A stretch of 64,000 nucleotides of DNA from positions 79,100 to 143,099 of the forward strand of contig NZ_MUYU01000005.1 of NCBI RefSeq assembly GCF_002014825.1. Reading direction: 5' to 3'. Source of the DNA: Moraxella pluranimalium (lineage in GTDB: Bacteria > Pseudomonadota > Gammaproteobacteria > Pseudomonadales > Moraxellaceae). Shown one piece after another: positions 37,564 through 47,710 of this stretch (position 1 is its first letter; every line of letters begins with the position of its first letter). Made by a program: the position numbers and the translations under genes. The notes beneath the pieces were generated by a model. That model was not told where the DNA came from, searched no databases, and was given only the letters and a program-made list of their open reading frames with translations.

Positions 37564-37594
37564 AAAAAATCAGCCAAGCGAACACTTGGCTGAT
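37564..37594 (-). terminator. Terminator of sbp copy 2
   Basis: On the minus strand ATCAGCCAAG and CTTGGCTGAT form a 10-base-pair stem with a 6-base loop, followed by six Ts. Confidence 0.85.
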
Positions 37595-37617
37595 GGTGAT
37601 GATAGATAAGAGTAGAT

Positions 37618-38691
37618 TTATTGCTTTTGCGCTTCAACAGCAAGCTGGTCATAAATACCACCTTCGCTAAAATAAGTGCTCATGATGCTTGCCCAATCGC
37701 CAAAGACTTCATTTGGGAAAAATGTCGTCATCGCAGGGAATTGGTCTTGGTGCTTGGCTAGGATGTCAGCATTGCTTGGGCGTAGGTAGAATTTGGTCGC
37801 AAGCTCTTGCGCTTCGTCGCTGTACAGGTAGTTTAGGTACTCTTTGGCAGCGTCGGTTGTGCCTTTGCTATCAGTGACGGATTTGACCACTGCGACAGGG
37901 TTCTCGGCATTGACTGTGTAGCTTGGATAAATAATCTCGACATTGCCAAATTTGCCTTTGATGACATTGGCTTCATTTTCAAAGGTGATGAGCACATCAC
38001 CGATGCCACGCTGTGCAAAGGTGGTGGTTGCAGCACGGCCACCGTTTTCAAAGACTTTGACATTACTAAGTAGCTGTTTGGCGAACTCTTTGGTTTTGGT
38101 TTCGTCTTTATTAAAGCTATGCAGACCATAGCCATAAGCGCCCAAGAATGCATAGCGGCCGTTGCCGGTGGTTTTTGGGTTGGCGATGACGATTTCAGTG
38201 CCTTTAGTGGCTAGGTCGTTCCAGTCTTTGACGCCTTTTGGATTGCCTTCACGCACCAAAAAGACGATGGTACTGGTAAATGGAATGGCGTTATTTGGGA
38301 ATTCTTGACGCCAGTTGGCATCGACCAATTTGGCATCAGCCAGTAGTTCGATGTCAGAGCCTTGGTTCATGGTCGCCACATCTGCTTGTAAGCCATTCTT
38401 CACAGATAGCGCTTGCTTACTTGAGCCGCCGTGTGATTGTTTGATTTCAATCTTGGCATCTGGATGCTGTGCTAGATAGTGCTTTTTGAAGATTTCATTA
38501 TAATCTTTATAAAAATCTCGTGATACATCGTATGAGACATTCAGTAGCTCAATCCCACCTGCCGCCGTTGTGGTTTCGGTCTTGGTAGGTTCGGTGGTTT
38601 CGGTTTTTTGTTCAGATTTTGAGCAAGCGGTAAGGGCAAGGCTTGCGCCTAAGGTGACTGCAAGTAGTTTGGTGGTTTTAAAAGTTGTCAT
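37618..38691 (-). CDS. sbp: Sulfate-binding protein, lipoprotein form, copy 2
   Basis: Second sulfate-binding lipoprotein (357 residues). The signal ends in LTAC (Cys23), followed by a Thr/Glu-rich linker. The binding motifs SYDVSRDFYKDYN, QSHGGSSKQALSV and GNGRYAFLGAYGYG match copy 1, while linker and C terminus differ. Its own terminator suggests separate expression from copy 1. The two may differ in affinity or in preference for sulfate and thiosulfate; sequence alone does not decide. Confidence 0.92.
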   Translation of the reverse strand: MTTFKTTKLLAVTLGASLALTACSKSEQKTETTEPTKTETTTAAGGIELLNVSYDVSRDFYKDYNEIFKKHYLAQHPDAKIEIKQSHGGSSKQALSVKNGLQADVATMNQGSDIELLADAKLVDANWRQEFPNNAIPFTSTIVFLVREGNPKGVKDWNDLATKGTEIVIANPKTTGNGRYAFLGAYGYGLHSFNKDETKTKEFAKQLLSNVKVFENGGRAATTTFAQRGIGDVLITFENEANVIKGKFGNVEIIYPSYTVNAENPVAVVKSVTDSKGTTDAAKEYLNYLYSDEAQELATKFYLRPSNADILAKHQDQFPAMTTFFPNEVFGDWASIMSTYFSEGGIYDQLAVEAQKQ

Positions 38692-38938
38692 TGTCTTTAC
38701 CTATGGTATCGTGAATATTCATCATAAGCCAAAGCTTATGAAACGAGCATACTTTACAAAAATTCATTATGAAACTCTAACACCAATATAGACTTTGTAT
38801 TTTCCAAACAGGAATTTATGCGATGGCATCAGGCTTGGGCGGGGTTCTGACAGCGTGGCGAATTACTGCTATTTTGCCAAAAATATGCTATGCTAAGTGC
38901 GTATATTTACCATCAAATTTCAACAATTAGGATAACTC

Positions 38939-40174
38939 ATGACCCAACTTGACCCAAACTGGCAATCTGATGCGCTTGACCCAAGCTTAGGTTTTTTTGA
39001 GCAGACTTTGGCGGTGCGTGGTGGCTATCACCGCACCGATGAAGGTGAGCACAGTGAAGCGATTTTTACCACCAGTAGCTATGTCTATCGCTCGGCTGCC
39101 GATGCTGCCGACCATTTTAATGGCAATAAAAAGGGCAATGTCTATAGCCGCCATACCAATCCAACCGTGCGCGCTTTTGAGCGTCGTTTAGCATTACTTG
39201 AAAATGGTAAACGCTGTGTGGCGACTGCAAGCGGCATGGGGGCGATTTTGACCATGTGCCTAGCTTACCTTAAAGCAGGCGACCATCTGCTGTGTGCCAA
39301 GCAGTTATTTGGCTCATCGGTGGCGTTGTTTGACACTTATTTTAAGGCATTTGGCGTGGAAGTTAGTTATGTCGATTGCTTTGATAATGATGCATGGACA
39401 CAGGCAATCAAGCCCAATACTCGGGTGCTGTACTGCGAAAGCCCAAGCAATCCCTTGGCGCAGATTGCTGATTTGACATTCTTAAGTAAACTTGCACATG
39501 AGAACGATGCACTATTAATCGTCGATAACTGCTTTGCTACGCCCGCCATCCAAAAACCGCTTGAGCTGGGGGCGGATGTGGTCATCCACTCGGCGAGTAA
39601 ATATATCGATGGTCAAGGGCGAGTGCTTGGCGGTGCTTTGGTTGGCTCAGATGAGCTGATGGAAAAGGCGTTTGGCGTGGTGCGTACCGGCGGTATCAGT
39701 CTGTCGCCGTTTAATGCGTGGGTGCTATTAAAGGGGCTTGAGACTTTATCGCTACGCATGAAAGCGCACTGCGAGAATGCCAATCAAGTTGCTAAGTTTC
39801 TTGCCAATCATCCAAAGGTGACAAAAGTGCATTTTTCGGGCTTGCCAAGCCATCCAAGCCACCAAATTGCCAAACGCCAACATACCGCACTGGATGTACA
39901 AGGCGGTGCATTTGGGGCGATTATTGGCTTTGAAGTGGCAGACCAAGTGGCAGCATGGCAGGTGATTGACAGCACCAAAGTGATTAGCATTACCAATAAC
40001 TTAGGCGATGCCAAATCGACCATCACTCATCCTGCGACCACCACGCATTTTCGCATGACGCCAGAGCAGCGCATCGAAGCAGGCGTGACTGATGGCTTGA
40101 TTCGTCTGTCTGTTGGGCTCGAAGACGCTCGTGATATCATCAATGATTTGGCACGGGGCTTGGATGCACTGTAA
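38939..40174 (+). CDS. metZ: O-succinylhomoserine sulfhydrylase
   Basis: PLP enzyme making homocysteine from O-succinylhomoserine and sulfide, the direct route of sulfur into methionine. The 411 residues show NPTVRAFERRLALLENGKR, SGMGAI, the PLP-lysine segment VIHSASKYIDGQGRVLGGA and the family C terminus IRLSVGLEDARDIINDL. The DGQGR context fits MetZ rather than MetB or MetC. AGGA lies about 8 bases before the ATG. It sits next to the sulfate uptake genes, in divergent orientation. Confidence 0.93.
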   Translation: MTQLDPNWQSDALDPSLGFFEQTLAVRGGYHRTDEGEHSEAIFTTSSYVYRSAADAADHFNGNKKGNVYSRHTNPTVRAFERRLALLENGKRCVATASGMGAILTMCLAYLKAGDHLLCAKQLFGSSVALFDTYFKAFGVEVSYVDCFDNDAWTQAIKPNTRVLYCESPSNPLAQIADLTFLSKLAHENDALLIVDNCFATPAIQKPLELGADVVIHSASKYIDGQGRVLGGALVGSDELMEKAFGVVRTGGISLSPFNAWVLLKGLETLSLRMKAHCENANQVAKFLANHPKVTKVHFSGLPSHPSHQIAKRQHTALDVQGGAFGAIIGFEVADQVAAWQVIDSTKVISITNNLGDAKSTITHPATTTHFRMTPEQRIEAGVTDGLIRLSVGLEDARDIINDLARGLDAL

Positions 40175-40188
40175 TCTGATGTGATGAT

Positions 40189-40225
40189 AAAAAATGGTTC
40201 GGCAATATGCTCGAACCATTTTTTT
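40189..40225. terminator. Terminator between metZ and the ACP gene
   Basis: AAAAAATGGTTCG pairs with CGAACCATTTTTT around a 10-base loop, between convergent genes, so it can serve both strands. Confidence 0.9.
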
Positions 40226-40259
40226 GTGGATCAATTTTTACGATTTGCCAGTCAGCATA

Positions 40260-40682
40260 TCAGCGTTTACGAGCCGTACAGCCTTTATAGATGATTTCAG
40301 AACCCGGGCTTTGGATGTTGACGCTTGATTTGCGGACATTTTTAAAGGTTAGTGAATCAGCATCGACAGCACCGCTTAGGCTGAAATTGTCTTCATCGCC
40401 AAACACCGTGCCGATGGCATCGCTACGGTTTAGATTAATCGGCATAAAGCGAGTTTTGCCATTCAAAGATACTTGAGCATAAGTCGGTAAATTTTGTTTA
40501 TTAAAGCCGTATTTGACAGCGACTTTTTTGCCACCTTGACAGCTGTAGCTCACCGTGCGAGTTTTGACGGTGTTTTTACGGGCTTGGTCGGCATCCGAAT
40601 GTGGGGCAGAGTTTGCCAAAGCTGCTGTACTACCAAGAGCAAGTGCGATTACTGGGATGAATTTAAATACAGTTTTCATCAT
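40260..40682 (-). CDS. Adhesin complex protein (ACP), probable c-type lysozyme inhibitor
   Basis: Exported outer-membrane-associated protein of the neisserial ACP / MliC-like type, which in Neisseria inhibits C-type lysozyme and aids adhesion. A Sec signal ends at ALA (about residue 24). The mature domain has RTVSYSCQGGKKVAVKYGFN, a stretch very close to neisserial ACP, then YAQVSLNGK, MPINLNRSD and a final YKGC, giving two cysteines for one disulfide. Two adjacent ATGs (40682 and 40679) share one AGGTGA site, so the start is uncertain by one residue. Length about 140. Confidence 0.85.
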   Translation of the reverse strand: MMKTVFKFIPVIALALGSTAALANSAPHSDADQARKNTVKTRTVSYSCQGGKKVAVKYGFNKQNLPTYAQVSLNGKTRFMPINLNRSDAIGTVFGDEDNFSLSGAVDADSLTFKNVRKSSVNIQSPGSEIIYKGCTARKR

Positions 40683-41051
40683 CAATCACCTTTTTTATGA
40701 TTAACTAACAATTAATAATCATCGACGAAATCCATCATCGATGATGTGATTTTACCCATTAACTCATTGATTTTCAGTGTAACAAATGTAATAAAATATT
40801 TCAGTTGTCACACAGTGATATAACTGTTTGATGAATTTTATTTCATAATAAAGCATAAAATTGGTTGCCATGCCAATCCATATAAGCCGTCGATGCGATG
40901 GATTAATAATCGAAAAAAAATCAAAGCAAACCTGCCAAAACATCATCAATTTGTGGTAAAGGGCTATTCATTTGTGGTAATATAGCCAATTTGAAATGTT
41001 GCTCATCGAACGAATTGGGGGTGAGTGTGATTTGCTAAATTGGGTGTAGTC
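40683..41051. other. Intergenic region upstream of nrdB
   Basis: No gene and no nrdA end seen. It contains the direct repeat pair at 40949-40980 and AT-rich promoter-like DNA. Confidence 0.5.
40949..40980 (+). promoter_or_regulatory. 21-bp-phased direct repeats upstream of nrdB
   Basis: ATTTGTGGTAA occurs at 40949-40959 and again at 40970-40980, start to start 21 bases, two helical turns. This spacing suits a protein binding the same DNA face. It does not resemble the NrdR box. Confidence 0.35.
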
Positions 41052-42182
41052 ATGCATTATTCTATTTTTTGCCAAAATAAAAACGATGTCTTAAAAGAGC
41101 CAATGTTCTTTGGTCAGCCAGTCAATGTCTCTCGCTATGACCAACAAAAACACCCGATTTTTGAGCAATTAATCGAAAAGCAACTCTCGTTCTTTTGGCG
41201 TCCCGAAGAAATTGATGTCTCAAAAGACCGTATCGATTTTGCTGAATTATCCGCTCACGAACAGCATATCTTTTTAAGCAATCTAAAATATCAAACCTTG
41301 CTCGATAGTATCCAAGGTCGTAGTCCGAATGTGGTGCTATTGCCACTTGTGTCAATTCCTGAGCTTGAGACTTGGATTGAGACTTGGTCGTTTAGCGAGA
41401 CCATTCACTCTCGTAGCTATACGCACATCATCCGTAATGTCGTCAATGACCCGAGCAAGATTTTTGATGATATTATTGACAATCAGCACATCCTAGAGCG
41501 TGCGACCGACATTGCTAGATATTATGATGATTTGCATACTTGTGCCAAGCTATATGATTTGCACGGCGAAGGCACTTATCAAGTCGATGGCGAAACTTAT
41601 GAAGTTACGCTACACAATCTTAAAAAACAACTGTATCTGTGCATTGTGGCGGTCAATGTGCTTGAAGCGATTCGTTTTTATGTATCGTTTGCATGTTCAT
41701 TTGCCTTTGCCGAGCGTAAATTGATGGAAGGCAATGCCAAAATCATCAAGATGATTGCCCGTGATGAAGCCTTGCACCTAAATGGCACACAGCACATCAT
41801 CAATCTGATGCGTCAAGGCAAAGATGACCCTGAGATGATGGCGATTGCCGAAGCGTGCCAAGAAGAAGCGATTGCGATTTTCCGCAGTGCCGCCGAGCAA
41901 GAAAAAGCATGGGCGGATTATCTGTTCAAAGACGGCTCAATGATTGGGCTTAATCGTGATATTCTGTGCCAATATGTCGAATTTATCACCAATACTCGCA
42001 TGGTGGCGATTGGCTTGCCGACAATTTTTGAGACCAAAAATAACCCAATTCCGTGGATTAACACTTGGCTGTCATCGGACAATGTCCAAGTCGCCCCACA
42101 AGAAACCGAAATCACTACATATCTGGTTGGTCAGATTGATGCTGATTTGGATGATGTGGATTTGGATGATTTTGAGTTATAA
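41052..42182 (+). CDS. nrdB: Class Ia ribonucleotide reductase, beta subunit
   Basis: Small subunit carrying the diiron-tyrosyl radical used to reduce ribonucleotides. The ATG at 41052 gives 376 residues, the same length as the Escherichia coli protein. Motifs are [33 protein letters not shown] (iron ligands and the radical tyrosine region), and [15 protein letters not shown]. The acidic C terminus [10 protein letters not shown] is the tail that docks into NrdA. nrdA is not adjacent, unlike the usual nrdAB order. A YfaE-like ferredoxin follows, matching its role in maintaining the cofactor. Confidence 0.95.
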   Translation: MHYSIFCQNKNDVLKEPMFFGQPVNVSRYDQQKHPIFEQLIEKQLSFFWRPEEIDVSKDRIDFAELSAHEQHIFLSNLKYQTLLDSIQGRSPNVVLLPLVSIPELETWIETWSFSETIHSRSYTHIIRNVVNDPSKIFDDIIDNQHILERATDIARYYDDLHTCAKLYDLHGEGTYQVDGETYEVTLHNLKKQLYLCIVAVNVLEAIRFYVSFACSFAFAERKLMEGNAKIIKMIARDEALHLNGTQHIINLMRQGKDDPEMMAIAEACQEEAIAIFRSAAEQEKAWADYLFKDGSMIGLNRDILCQYVEFITNTRMVAIGLPTIFETKNNPIPWINTWLSSDNVQVAPQETEITTYLVGQIDADLDDVDLDDFEL

Positions 42183-42198
42183 TTGGCGAATGACGAGA

Positions 42199-42227
42199 TG
42201 GGCTTGTTGATGACAAGCCCAATTTTA
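42199..42227 (+). terminator. Terminator after nrdB
   Basis: GGGCTTGT and ACAAGCCC form a stem with a 5-base loop followed by AATTTTAT. It may only partly stop transcription into the ferredoxin gene. Confidence 0.65.
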
Positions 42228-42298
42228 TAGATATGACCGATTATTGGTCGATATATTTTGATTGATTAAAAAAATTATATAATAAAAAGACAAATCAT

Positions 42299-42601
42299 AT
42301 GGGCTGGGTATTTACAGACGAGATGCGGTTTTATTTGCATGAGCATGAAACCTTGCTGGATGGCATGATACGCACTGAGCATCAGCAGGTGCGTTATGAG
42401 TGCCGTCAGGGGTATTGTGGCTCATGCCGCATGCGTGTCACCGCTAAGACAGGCGAGCTGTACTATACCAAGCCGCCCATTGCTATGCTTGATGATGACG
42501 AAGTGCTGGCGTGTTGCTGTAAGGCGACGGGTACACTGTGCGTCAGTTATTTGGCAAATGATGGGCAACTTTCTTTATTTACTGATAAAAGCGACGAATA
42601 G
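42299..42601 (+). CDS. 2Fe-2S ferredoxin, YfaE-like
   Basis: Small electron carrier of the plant-type ferredoxin fold. Escherichia coli YfaE restores the NrdB diiron cofactor, and the position just after nrdB supports the same role. The 100 residues have the cluster ligands Cys35, Cys40 and Cys43 (ECRQGYCGSCRMRV) and a fourth in LACCCKATG near residue 73. The start lacks a strong ribosome binding site. A membrane-anchored protein gene begins ten bases after its stop. Confidence 0.88.
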   Translation: MGWVFTDEMRFYLHEHETLLDGMIRTEHQQVRYECRQGYCGSCRMRVTAKTGELYYTKPPIAMLDDDEVLACCCKATGTLCVSYLANDGQLSLFTDKSDE

Positions 42602-42611
42602 GGCTGTGCGG

Positions 42612-43343
42612 ATGAATTTTGAGAAACTTGACAACAAACGCACGCTGGCAGTATTGGCACTGAGTGCGTGCGTACTTGGTGTTGGTACGGGTGTGCTGTT
42701 TTGGCGTGGTTCATCTAAGCAAGTCCAAGCAAGCACCGAAACCATCCCTGTCAGCACACCACAAGTCCAAAGCATCGCCAAGCCAAGCTATGTACACTAT
42801 GTTAAGCTGGCCGATGCCAATGTTGCCAATCCATCACAAATCAGTGCCCAAATCGAGCGACTACACCATGATGGCAGTAAGGCAGGGGTGCTGACGACGC
42901 AGTTTAAGCAGGCGACCCATGCCAAGATGACTTATCGTTTTGGGCGTAAGCAGCCGCTGAATTTCACCCCTGCACCGCTTCGTACGCTTGTGCCGGCGGG
43001 CTTTGTGCTGACAGGGCGTGAGTACGAAGGCGAGATGGTGGCAAATGCGTATTCGGCAATGTACCGCCTGTATGAAAATCCCAATACCAAAGGTCGCATC
43101 GAAATCATTGAATCCAAGCTTAGTGCCGACAAGCCCTTGGTGCTGATTGATGAGCTGATGAATGAACAGGTGCTTGGCGTGCCGATGACCTTTGAGCGAT
43201 TTTTGGACAAAAAAGGCGTCGTGTATTATAGCGTAGAGATGGCAGTGGCTGATAAGCACTATGTGATTAATACCAAAGCCGTTGATAAGGCGGTGCTGAT
43301 GGAATTTTTGGCTGCGCTGGTGCGTTCGCAGACGAGCAATTAA
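42612..43343 (+). CDS. Membrane-anchored hypothetical protein
   Basis: Not recognised. From the ATG at 42612 the 243 residues have a short basic start, one N-terminal hydrophobic helix (about 10-31, TLAVLALSACVLGVGTGVLF), a linker and a periplasmic domain with KMTYRFGRKQPLNF, VLTGREYEGEMVANAYSAMYR and YYSVEMAVADKHYVINTKA. The cysteine in the helix is not a proper lipobox. A longer reading of this frame overlaps the ferredoxin gene and is not believable. It is likely co-transcribed with the ferredoxin. Confidence 0.7.
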   Translation: MNFEKLDNKRTLAVLALSACVLGVGTGVLFWRGSSKQVQASTETIPVSTPQVQSIAKPSYVHYVKLADANVANPSQISAQIERLHHDGSKAGVLTTQFKQATHAKMTYRFGRKQPLNFTPAPLRTLVPAGFVLTGREYEGEMVANAYSAMYRLYENPNTKGRIEIIESKLSADKPLVLIDELMNEQVLGVPMTFERFLDKKGVVYYSVEMAVADKHYVINTKAVDKAVLMEFLAALVRSQTSN

Positions 43344-43499
43344 GGGCTAATTAAGGGCTTGTGCTACCTGATTGCCACTTACAATAGCTATTATTCGGAT
43401 TTTGATTGTTAAATTATCCATCATTACGCCAATCCATCAGCTTAATTATCAAGCAAATAACTTATCAATCAATCAAATTTTAAGCCAATTATCAGTCAA

Positions 43500-44735
43500 T
43501 CAAGGCTCATACACAGGCTGGGCAAATACTTGCAAAATATGCGCCTTGTATTCTTTTAATAGGGGTAAAATTTCATCCACGACTAATGCTTTGCGATAGC
43601 CGAGTAATTCTGGCGATAGAGTCTCGATATCACCATCATAAGCTGCAACAACAAGCAGTTCATTCACCCAGCGATTTTTTAATAACAAATTGGCAGGGAT
43701 GTGATGCTTGAGCTCATAGGCTTGGATGATGTCATTGAGCGGATTTTTGAACGGTTTATCTTTGCTATGATAAGTTGGTGGTGGTAGCGGTGGCAAGTTG
43801 TCTTCGCTGGTGGCTTTGACTTGGCGAATGATACGCACAATCTCTTCGCCATAGCGACGCAGAGCGGCACGATTGATGGTGGTGCGTGCTAGCTGCTTGA
43901 TGTTGTCAGGCATCTCAAGGACGATTTCACGCAACGCTTGCTTACCAATCACAAAGGTCTTGGGCTCATTGGTCGCCCGTGCCAAAGCTTCACGCCATTG
44001 GGTGAGCTGTTGTAGGACACCGATTTGACGGCGATTATAAATCGGTGCTAATAAGTCAAGATACAGCGTATCATCCGCTTGATTTTGGATTTGGTGTAGC
44101 TCACGGGCGTAGTGATGACTGTCTTCGATGGCGCAGTCAAGCACTTGACGCTTGATTAGCTCATCTTGTACCGCTTGATACAGTGCTAGCAAATAGCGTA
44201 CATCATTGGCGGCATAGCGTTCTTGATGGCTGGTCAAAGGGCGGGTCAGCCAGTTGGATTGGCTCTCGCCTTTATCCACTTCAATGCCCAAAATCTCACT
44301 CACCGCTTGACTGTAGCCAGCTTGCATTTTGCCTGTCAGATAAGCCACGCCGATTTGCACATCAAAGACATTGGTCAAAGCAGGGCATTTGGCAAGCAAA
44401 TAAAAAATGCCCAAATCTTCACCGCAGGCATACCATACCATCGTCGGCACTTCGATTAACGCTTCCCAAAACTCGGTCAAATCAAGCTTTGGCGCATCCA
44501 CCAAATAAATCGCCTTGCCAGTATTGACCTGCGCCAATGCCAAAATCGGATAATAAGTGGTACGCTTGATAAACTCAGTATCCAAAGCAACCACATCAAC
44601 GCCGTCAATCTCATCAATCAGCTGATACAGCTCATGCTCGGTCTGCACCCAATGTACAGGCAGCTTGTCAAGCTCATTGAGATTTTGCTCGGTGATGGTA
44701 GCTTTTGGGAAATCAAAATTGGGCGTATCGGTCAT
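43500..44735 (-). CDS. rnd: Ribonuclease D
   Basis: 3'-5' exoribonuclease that helps mature tRNA ends. The DEDD exonuclease motifs are VALDTEF, YACGEDLGIF and the later YAANDVRYLLALY with its catalytic Asp and Tyr. A C-terminal HRDC-like region follows (about 220-300). Length 411 is slightly longer than the usual 370-380. It lies about 50 bases past recR on the same strand. Confidence 0.93.
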   Translation of the reverse strand: MTDTPNFDFPKATITEQNLNELDKLPVHWVQTEHELYQLIDEIDGVDVVALDTEFIKRTTYYPILALAQVNTGKAIYLVDAPKLDLTEFWEALIEVPTMVWYACGEDLGIFYLLAKCPALTNVFDVQIGVAYLTGKMQAGYSQAVSEILGIEVDKGESQSNWLTRPLTSHQERYAANDVRYLLALYQAVQDELIKRQVLDCAIEDSHHYARELHQIQNQADDTLYLDLLAPIYNRRQIGVLQQLTQWREALARATNEPKTFVIGKQALREIVLEMPDNIKQLARTTINRAALRRYGEEIVRIIRQVKATSEDNLPPLPPPTYHSKDKPFKNPLNDIIQAYELKHHIPANLLLKNRWVNELLVVAAYDGDIETLSPELLGYRKALVVDEILPLLKEYKAHILQVFAQPVYEP

Positions 44736-44788
44736 AAGATGATGAATTTCTAGCGAAAAATGGGATAAATAAGATGGATAAGCAGTTG

Positions 44789-45382
44789 TTAAATTGAGCC
44801 ACGATTTTGTAGTGCTTGGTGCAAAGTTAGGCTATCGACATATTCAAGCTCGCCACCCATTGGGATGCCTTGAGCGAGACGGGTGATGGTCGGAATGTGC
44901 TGACGCACCGCATCATAAATAAAAAATGCCGTCGTCTGACCTTCGACGGTGGCACTGGTCGCCAAAATCAGCTCATGGATGTGCTGATTTTTGGCACGAA
45001 AGACAAGCTCGTCAATGTGCAAATCGTCCGCATTCACGCCATCAATGGGGGAGAGATGACCGCCAAGCACAAAATACTTGCCACGATAGGCGCCACTTTG
45101 CTCGATTGCCATCACATCGGACGCACTCTCAACCACGCAAAGTAAGCCATCATCACGGCGTGGGTCGGCGCAGATGGGGCAAATCTCATCATCACTGAAT
45201 GAATGGCAGTGGCTACATTCGGCAATCTCACGCATGGCAATCTCAAGCGTCTGGGCTAGGCTGATGCCTTGAGCACGCTTTTTGGTTAACAGATGCAGTG
45301 CCATGCGTTGAGCGGATTTTTGCCCGACGCTGGGTAAGATTTGTAGCTCTTTGATGAGCTTGTCAAGCTTTGGGGTGAGCAT
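44789..45382 (-). CDS. recR: Recombination mediator RecR
   Basis: Works with RecF and RecO to load RecA at gaps. The 197 residues carry the HhH region [17 protein letters not shown], the zinc finger [16 protein letters not shown] and a Toprim domain with [20 protein letters not shown] and [11 protein letters not shown]. It begins two bases after the ybaB stop, the standard ybaB-recR pair. No dnaX is upstream in the window. Confidence 0.96.
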   Translation of the reverse strand: MLTPKLDKLIKELQILPSVGQKSAQRMALHLLTKKRAQGISLAQTLEIAMREIAECSHCHSFSDDEICPICADPRRDDGLLCVVESASDVMAIEQSGAYRGKYFVLGGHLSPIDGVNADDLHIDELVFRAKNQHIHELILATSATVEGQTTAFFIYDAVRQHIPTITRLAQGIPMGGELEYVDSLTLHQALQNRGSI

Positions 45383-45384
45383 GA

Positions 45385-45717
45385 TTAGCCGAACAAGCCT
45401 TTCATGCTAGGTGGTAGACCCATGCCAGTGGTTGCACTAGCCATTACTTCTTCGTACAATGCATCTGCTTGACGAACCGCATCATTGACAGCAGCAGCGA
45501 CCAAATCTTCAATCATATCAGGCTCATCACCCATTAGGCTAGGGTCGATAGATAGGCGTTTGATGACATGACGACCTGTCATGGTAACTTTGACCAAGCC
45601 ATTACCCGCTTCGCCGTGCACTTCTTTGGTGGCAAGGCTTGCTTTGGCAGCTTCGACATTTTTTTCGACTTGCTTTTGCATGGCTTGGGCTTGTTGCATG
45701 AGAGCTTGAATGTTCAT
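45385..45717 (-). CDS. ybaB: Nucleoid-associated protein YbaB/EbfC
   Basis: Small DNA-binding protein. The ATG at 45717 has AGGA seven bases upstream and gives 110 residues starting [20 protein letters not shown], a typical family start. [20 protein letters not shown] follows, and the C terminus is Gly/Met/Pro-rich. It forms an operon with recR. Confidence 0.93.
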   Translation of the reverse strand: MNIQALMQQAQAMQKQVEKNVEAAKASLATKEVHGEAGNGLVKVTMTGRHVIKRLSIDPSLMGDEPDMIEDLVAAAVNDAVRQADALYEEVMASATTGMGLPPSMKGLFG

Positions 45718-45823
45718 AATCAATCCTAAATCAAAAAAAGAATTTGGGTATTATAACACAAAATCACGACTTGGAAAAATCTTGCTAGTCCATGCCGATG
45801 CCTTTATGGGTGGAATACGGTCA

Positions 45824-45854
45824 TAAAAAATCCCCAAGAAATTTCTTGGGGATT
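45824..45854 (-). terminator. Terminator of pckG
   Basis: AATCCCCAAGAAA and TTTCTTGGGGATT form a perfect 13-base palindrome. On the minus strand six Ts follow. Confidence 0.9.
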
Positions 45855-45877
45855 GCTTGATAAAAGCTTAAGCCAAA

Positions 45878-47710
45878 TTATGATGCTTTAACATCAGCCA
45901 TTAGCTTGGCGTTGTGCGCTTTTAGTGCTTCAGGCATACGCTCGCCAAGTTTGTCAAATAGCTCAGCGTGGCTTTCAAGCTCTTTGATCCATAGATCTTT
46001 GTCTTGGCTAGTCACAAGCTCAAACTGCGCTTTGCTAAAGTCAGACTGATCCCAGTTGATGTCATCATAGGTTGGTACTAGGCCAATCGGAGTCTGAACT
46101 GCATTGGCAGTGCCTTCACAGCGTTCGATGATCCACTGCAATACACGCATATTTTGACCAAAGCCCGGCCATACAAAGTCACCATTTTCGTCACGACGGA
46201 ACCAGTTGACTTTGAACATTTTTGGTAGGCTGTTGCCAGCAGCGGCAGCTTTTGCACCGATGCTTTCGCCCATTTCTAGCCAGTGGCTGAAGTAGTCTGC
46301 CATATTGTAGCCTGCAAATGGTAGCATGGCAAATGGGTCACGACGGACAACGCCTTGTGCACCAGTCGCAGCAGCGGTGGTTTCAGAGCCCATTGTCGCT
46401 GCCTTGTACACGCCATCCACCCAGTCAAAGGCTTCAGACACCAGTGGCACAGTGTCCGCACGACGACCGCCAAAGATAAAGGCAGAGATAGGCACGCCTT
46501 CAGGATTTTCCCATTGTGGGTCGATTGATGGGCATTGCGCTGCTGATACAGTAAAGCGAGCATTGGCGTGTGCTGCACGCTCTTCGCCTGTGTGTGGCTG
46601 ACGCTTCCAGTTAGTTAGGTTGGCAGGGGTTTCTTTGGTTTTGCCTTCCCACCATACTTCACCATCTTCGGTGACAGCGACGTTGGTGTAGATAACATCA
46701 GAGACAAGCGTGCTCATGCAGTTTGAGTTGGTCTTGGTGTTCGTACCAGGAGCGACGCCAAAGAAACCTGCTTCAGGGTTGATGGCGTATAGCTTGCCGT
46801 CTGCTGATGGCTTGATCCAAGCGATGTCGTCACCGACGGTTTCCACTTTCCAGCCTTCGTAGCCTGCTGGTGGGATAAGCATTGCAAAGTTGGTCTTACC
46901 ACACGCTGATGGGAATGCAGCAGCGATGTAGTGTTTTTTGCCTTCTGGGCTAGTTACGCCTAGGATTAGCATATGTTCAGCCAGCCAGCCTTGTTCACGA
47001 CCCATCGCTGATGCGATGCGTAGCGCTAGGCATTTTTTGCCAAGTAGGGCATTGCCACCATAACCTGAACCATATGACCAGATTTCACGAGTCTCTGGAT
47101 AGTGGACGATGTATTTGTCATCATTGCATGGCCAAGCGACATCTTGTTCGCCTGCTGCTAGTGGTTTGCCTACCGAGTGTACGCAAGGAACAAATTCACC
47201 ATCAGTGCCTAGCACATCATAAACAGCCTTGCCCATGCGAGCCATCTTACGCATACTAACAACCACATAAGGCGAGTCAGTAATCTCGATACCGATATGA
47301 GCGATGTGGCTACCCAGCGGACCCATGCTAAATGGCACGACATACATGGTACGACCCGCCATACAGCCATCAAACAGCTTGTTTAGTTTGGCACGCATGG
47401 CTGCTGGCTCTTCCCAGTTGTTGGTTGCGCCAGCGTCAATTTCTTTTTCAGAACAGATAAAAGTGCGATCTTCGACACGAGCAACATCTGATGGATCAGA
47501 GAATGCTAGGTATGAATTTGGGTGTTTTTCGTCGTTGAGCTTAACCATAGTGCCATTGGCGATCATCAGGTCAAGTAGGCGCTGATTTTCTTCATCCGAG
47601 CCATCGCACCATTCGATGTTGGCAGGCTTGGTTAGTGCAGCGATTTGGGCAACCCAGTCAATTAGGGCTTGGTGACGGACAAATTCTGGAGCAGTAATTG
47701 TTGCAGTCAT
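45878..47710 (-). CDS. pckG: Phosphoenolpyruvate carboxykinase (GTP)
   Basis: Converts oxaloacetate and GTP to PEP, the entry step of gluconeogenesis. From the ATG at 47710 there are 610 residues, normal for the GTP family. Motifs include the kinase-1a loop [21 protein letters not shown] (metal and nucleotide), [17 protein letters not shown] and [14 protein letters not shown]. Use of the GTP form rather than the ATP form (pckA) is typical of Moraxellaceae. It neighbours putA, whose product feeds glutamate and then oxaloacetate into this step. Confidence 0.97.
   Translation of the reverse strand: MTATITAPEFVRHQALIDWVAQIAALTKPANIEWCDGSDEENQRLLDLMIANGTMVKLNDEKHPNSYLAFSDPSDVARVEDRTFICSEKEIDAGATNNWEEPAAMRAKLNKLFDGCMAGRTMYVVPFSMGPLGSHIAHIGIEITDSPYVVVSMRKMARMGKAVYDVLGTDGEFVPCVHSVGKPLAAGEQDVAWPCNDDKYIVHYPETREIWSYGSGYGGNALLGKKCLALRIASAMGREQGWLAEHMLILGVTSPEGKKHYIAAAFPSACGKTNFAMLIPPAGYEGWKVETVGDDIAWIKPSADGKLYAINPEAGFFGVAPGTNTKTNSNCMSTLVSDVIYTNVAVTEDGEVWWEGKTKETPANLTNWKRQPHTGEERAAHANARFTVSAAQCPSIDPQWENPEGVPISAFIFGGRRADTVPLVSEAFDWVDGVYKAATMGSETTAAATGAQGVVRRDPFAMLPFAGYNMADYFSHWLEMGESIGAKAAAAGNSLPKMFKVNWFRRDENGDFVWPGFGQNMRVLQWIIERCEGTANAVQTPIGLVPTYDDINWDQSDFSKAQFELVTSQDKDLWIKELESHAELFDKLGERMPEALKAHNAKLMADVKAS

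Noticed and set aside
42396..42611. Upstream extension of the membrane-anchored protein to 42396
   Set aside because: The extra residues overlap the ferredoxin gene in another frame and are Cys/Arg-rich shadow. The ATG at 42612 starts a normal signal anchor.
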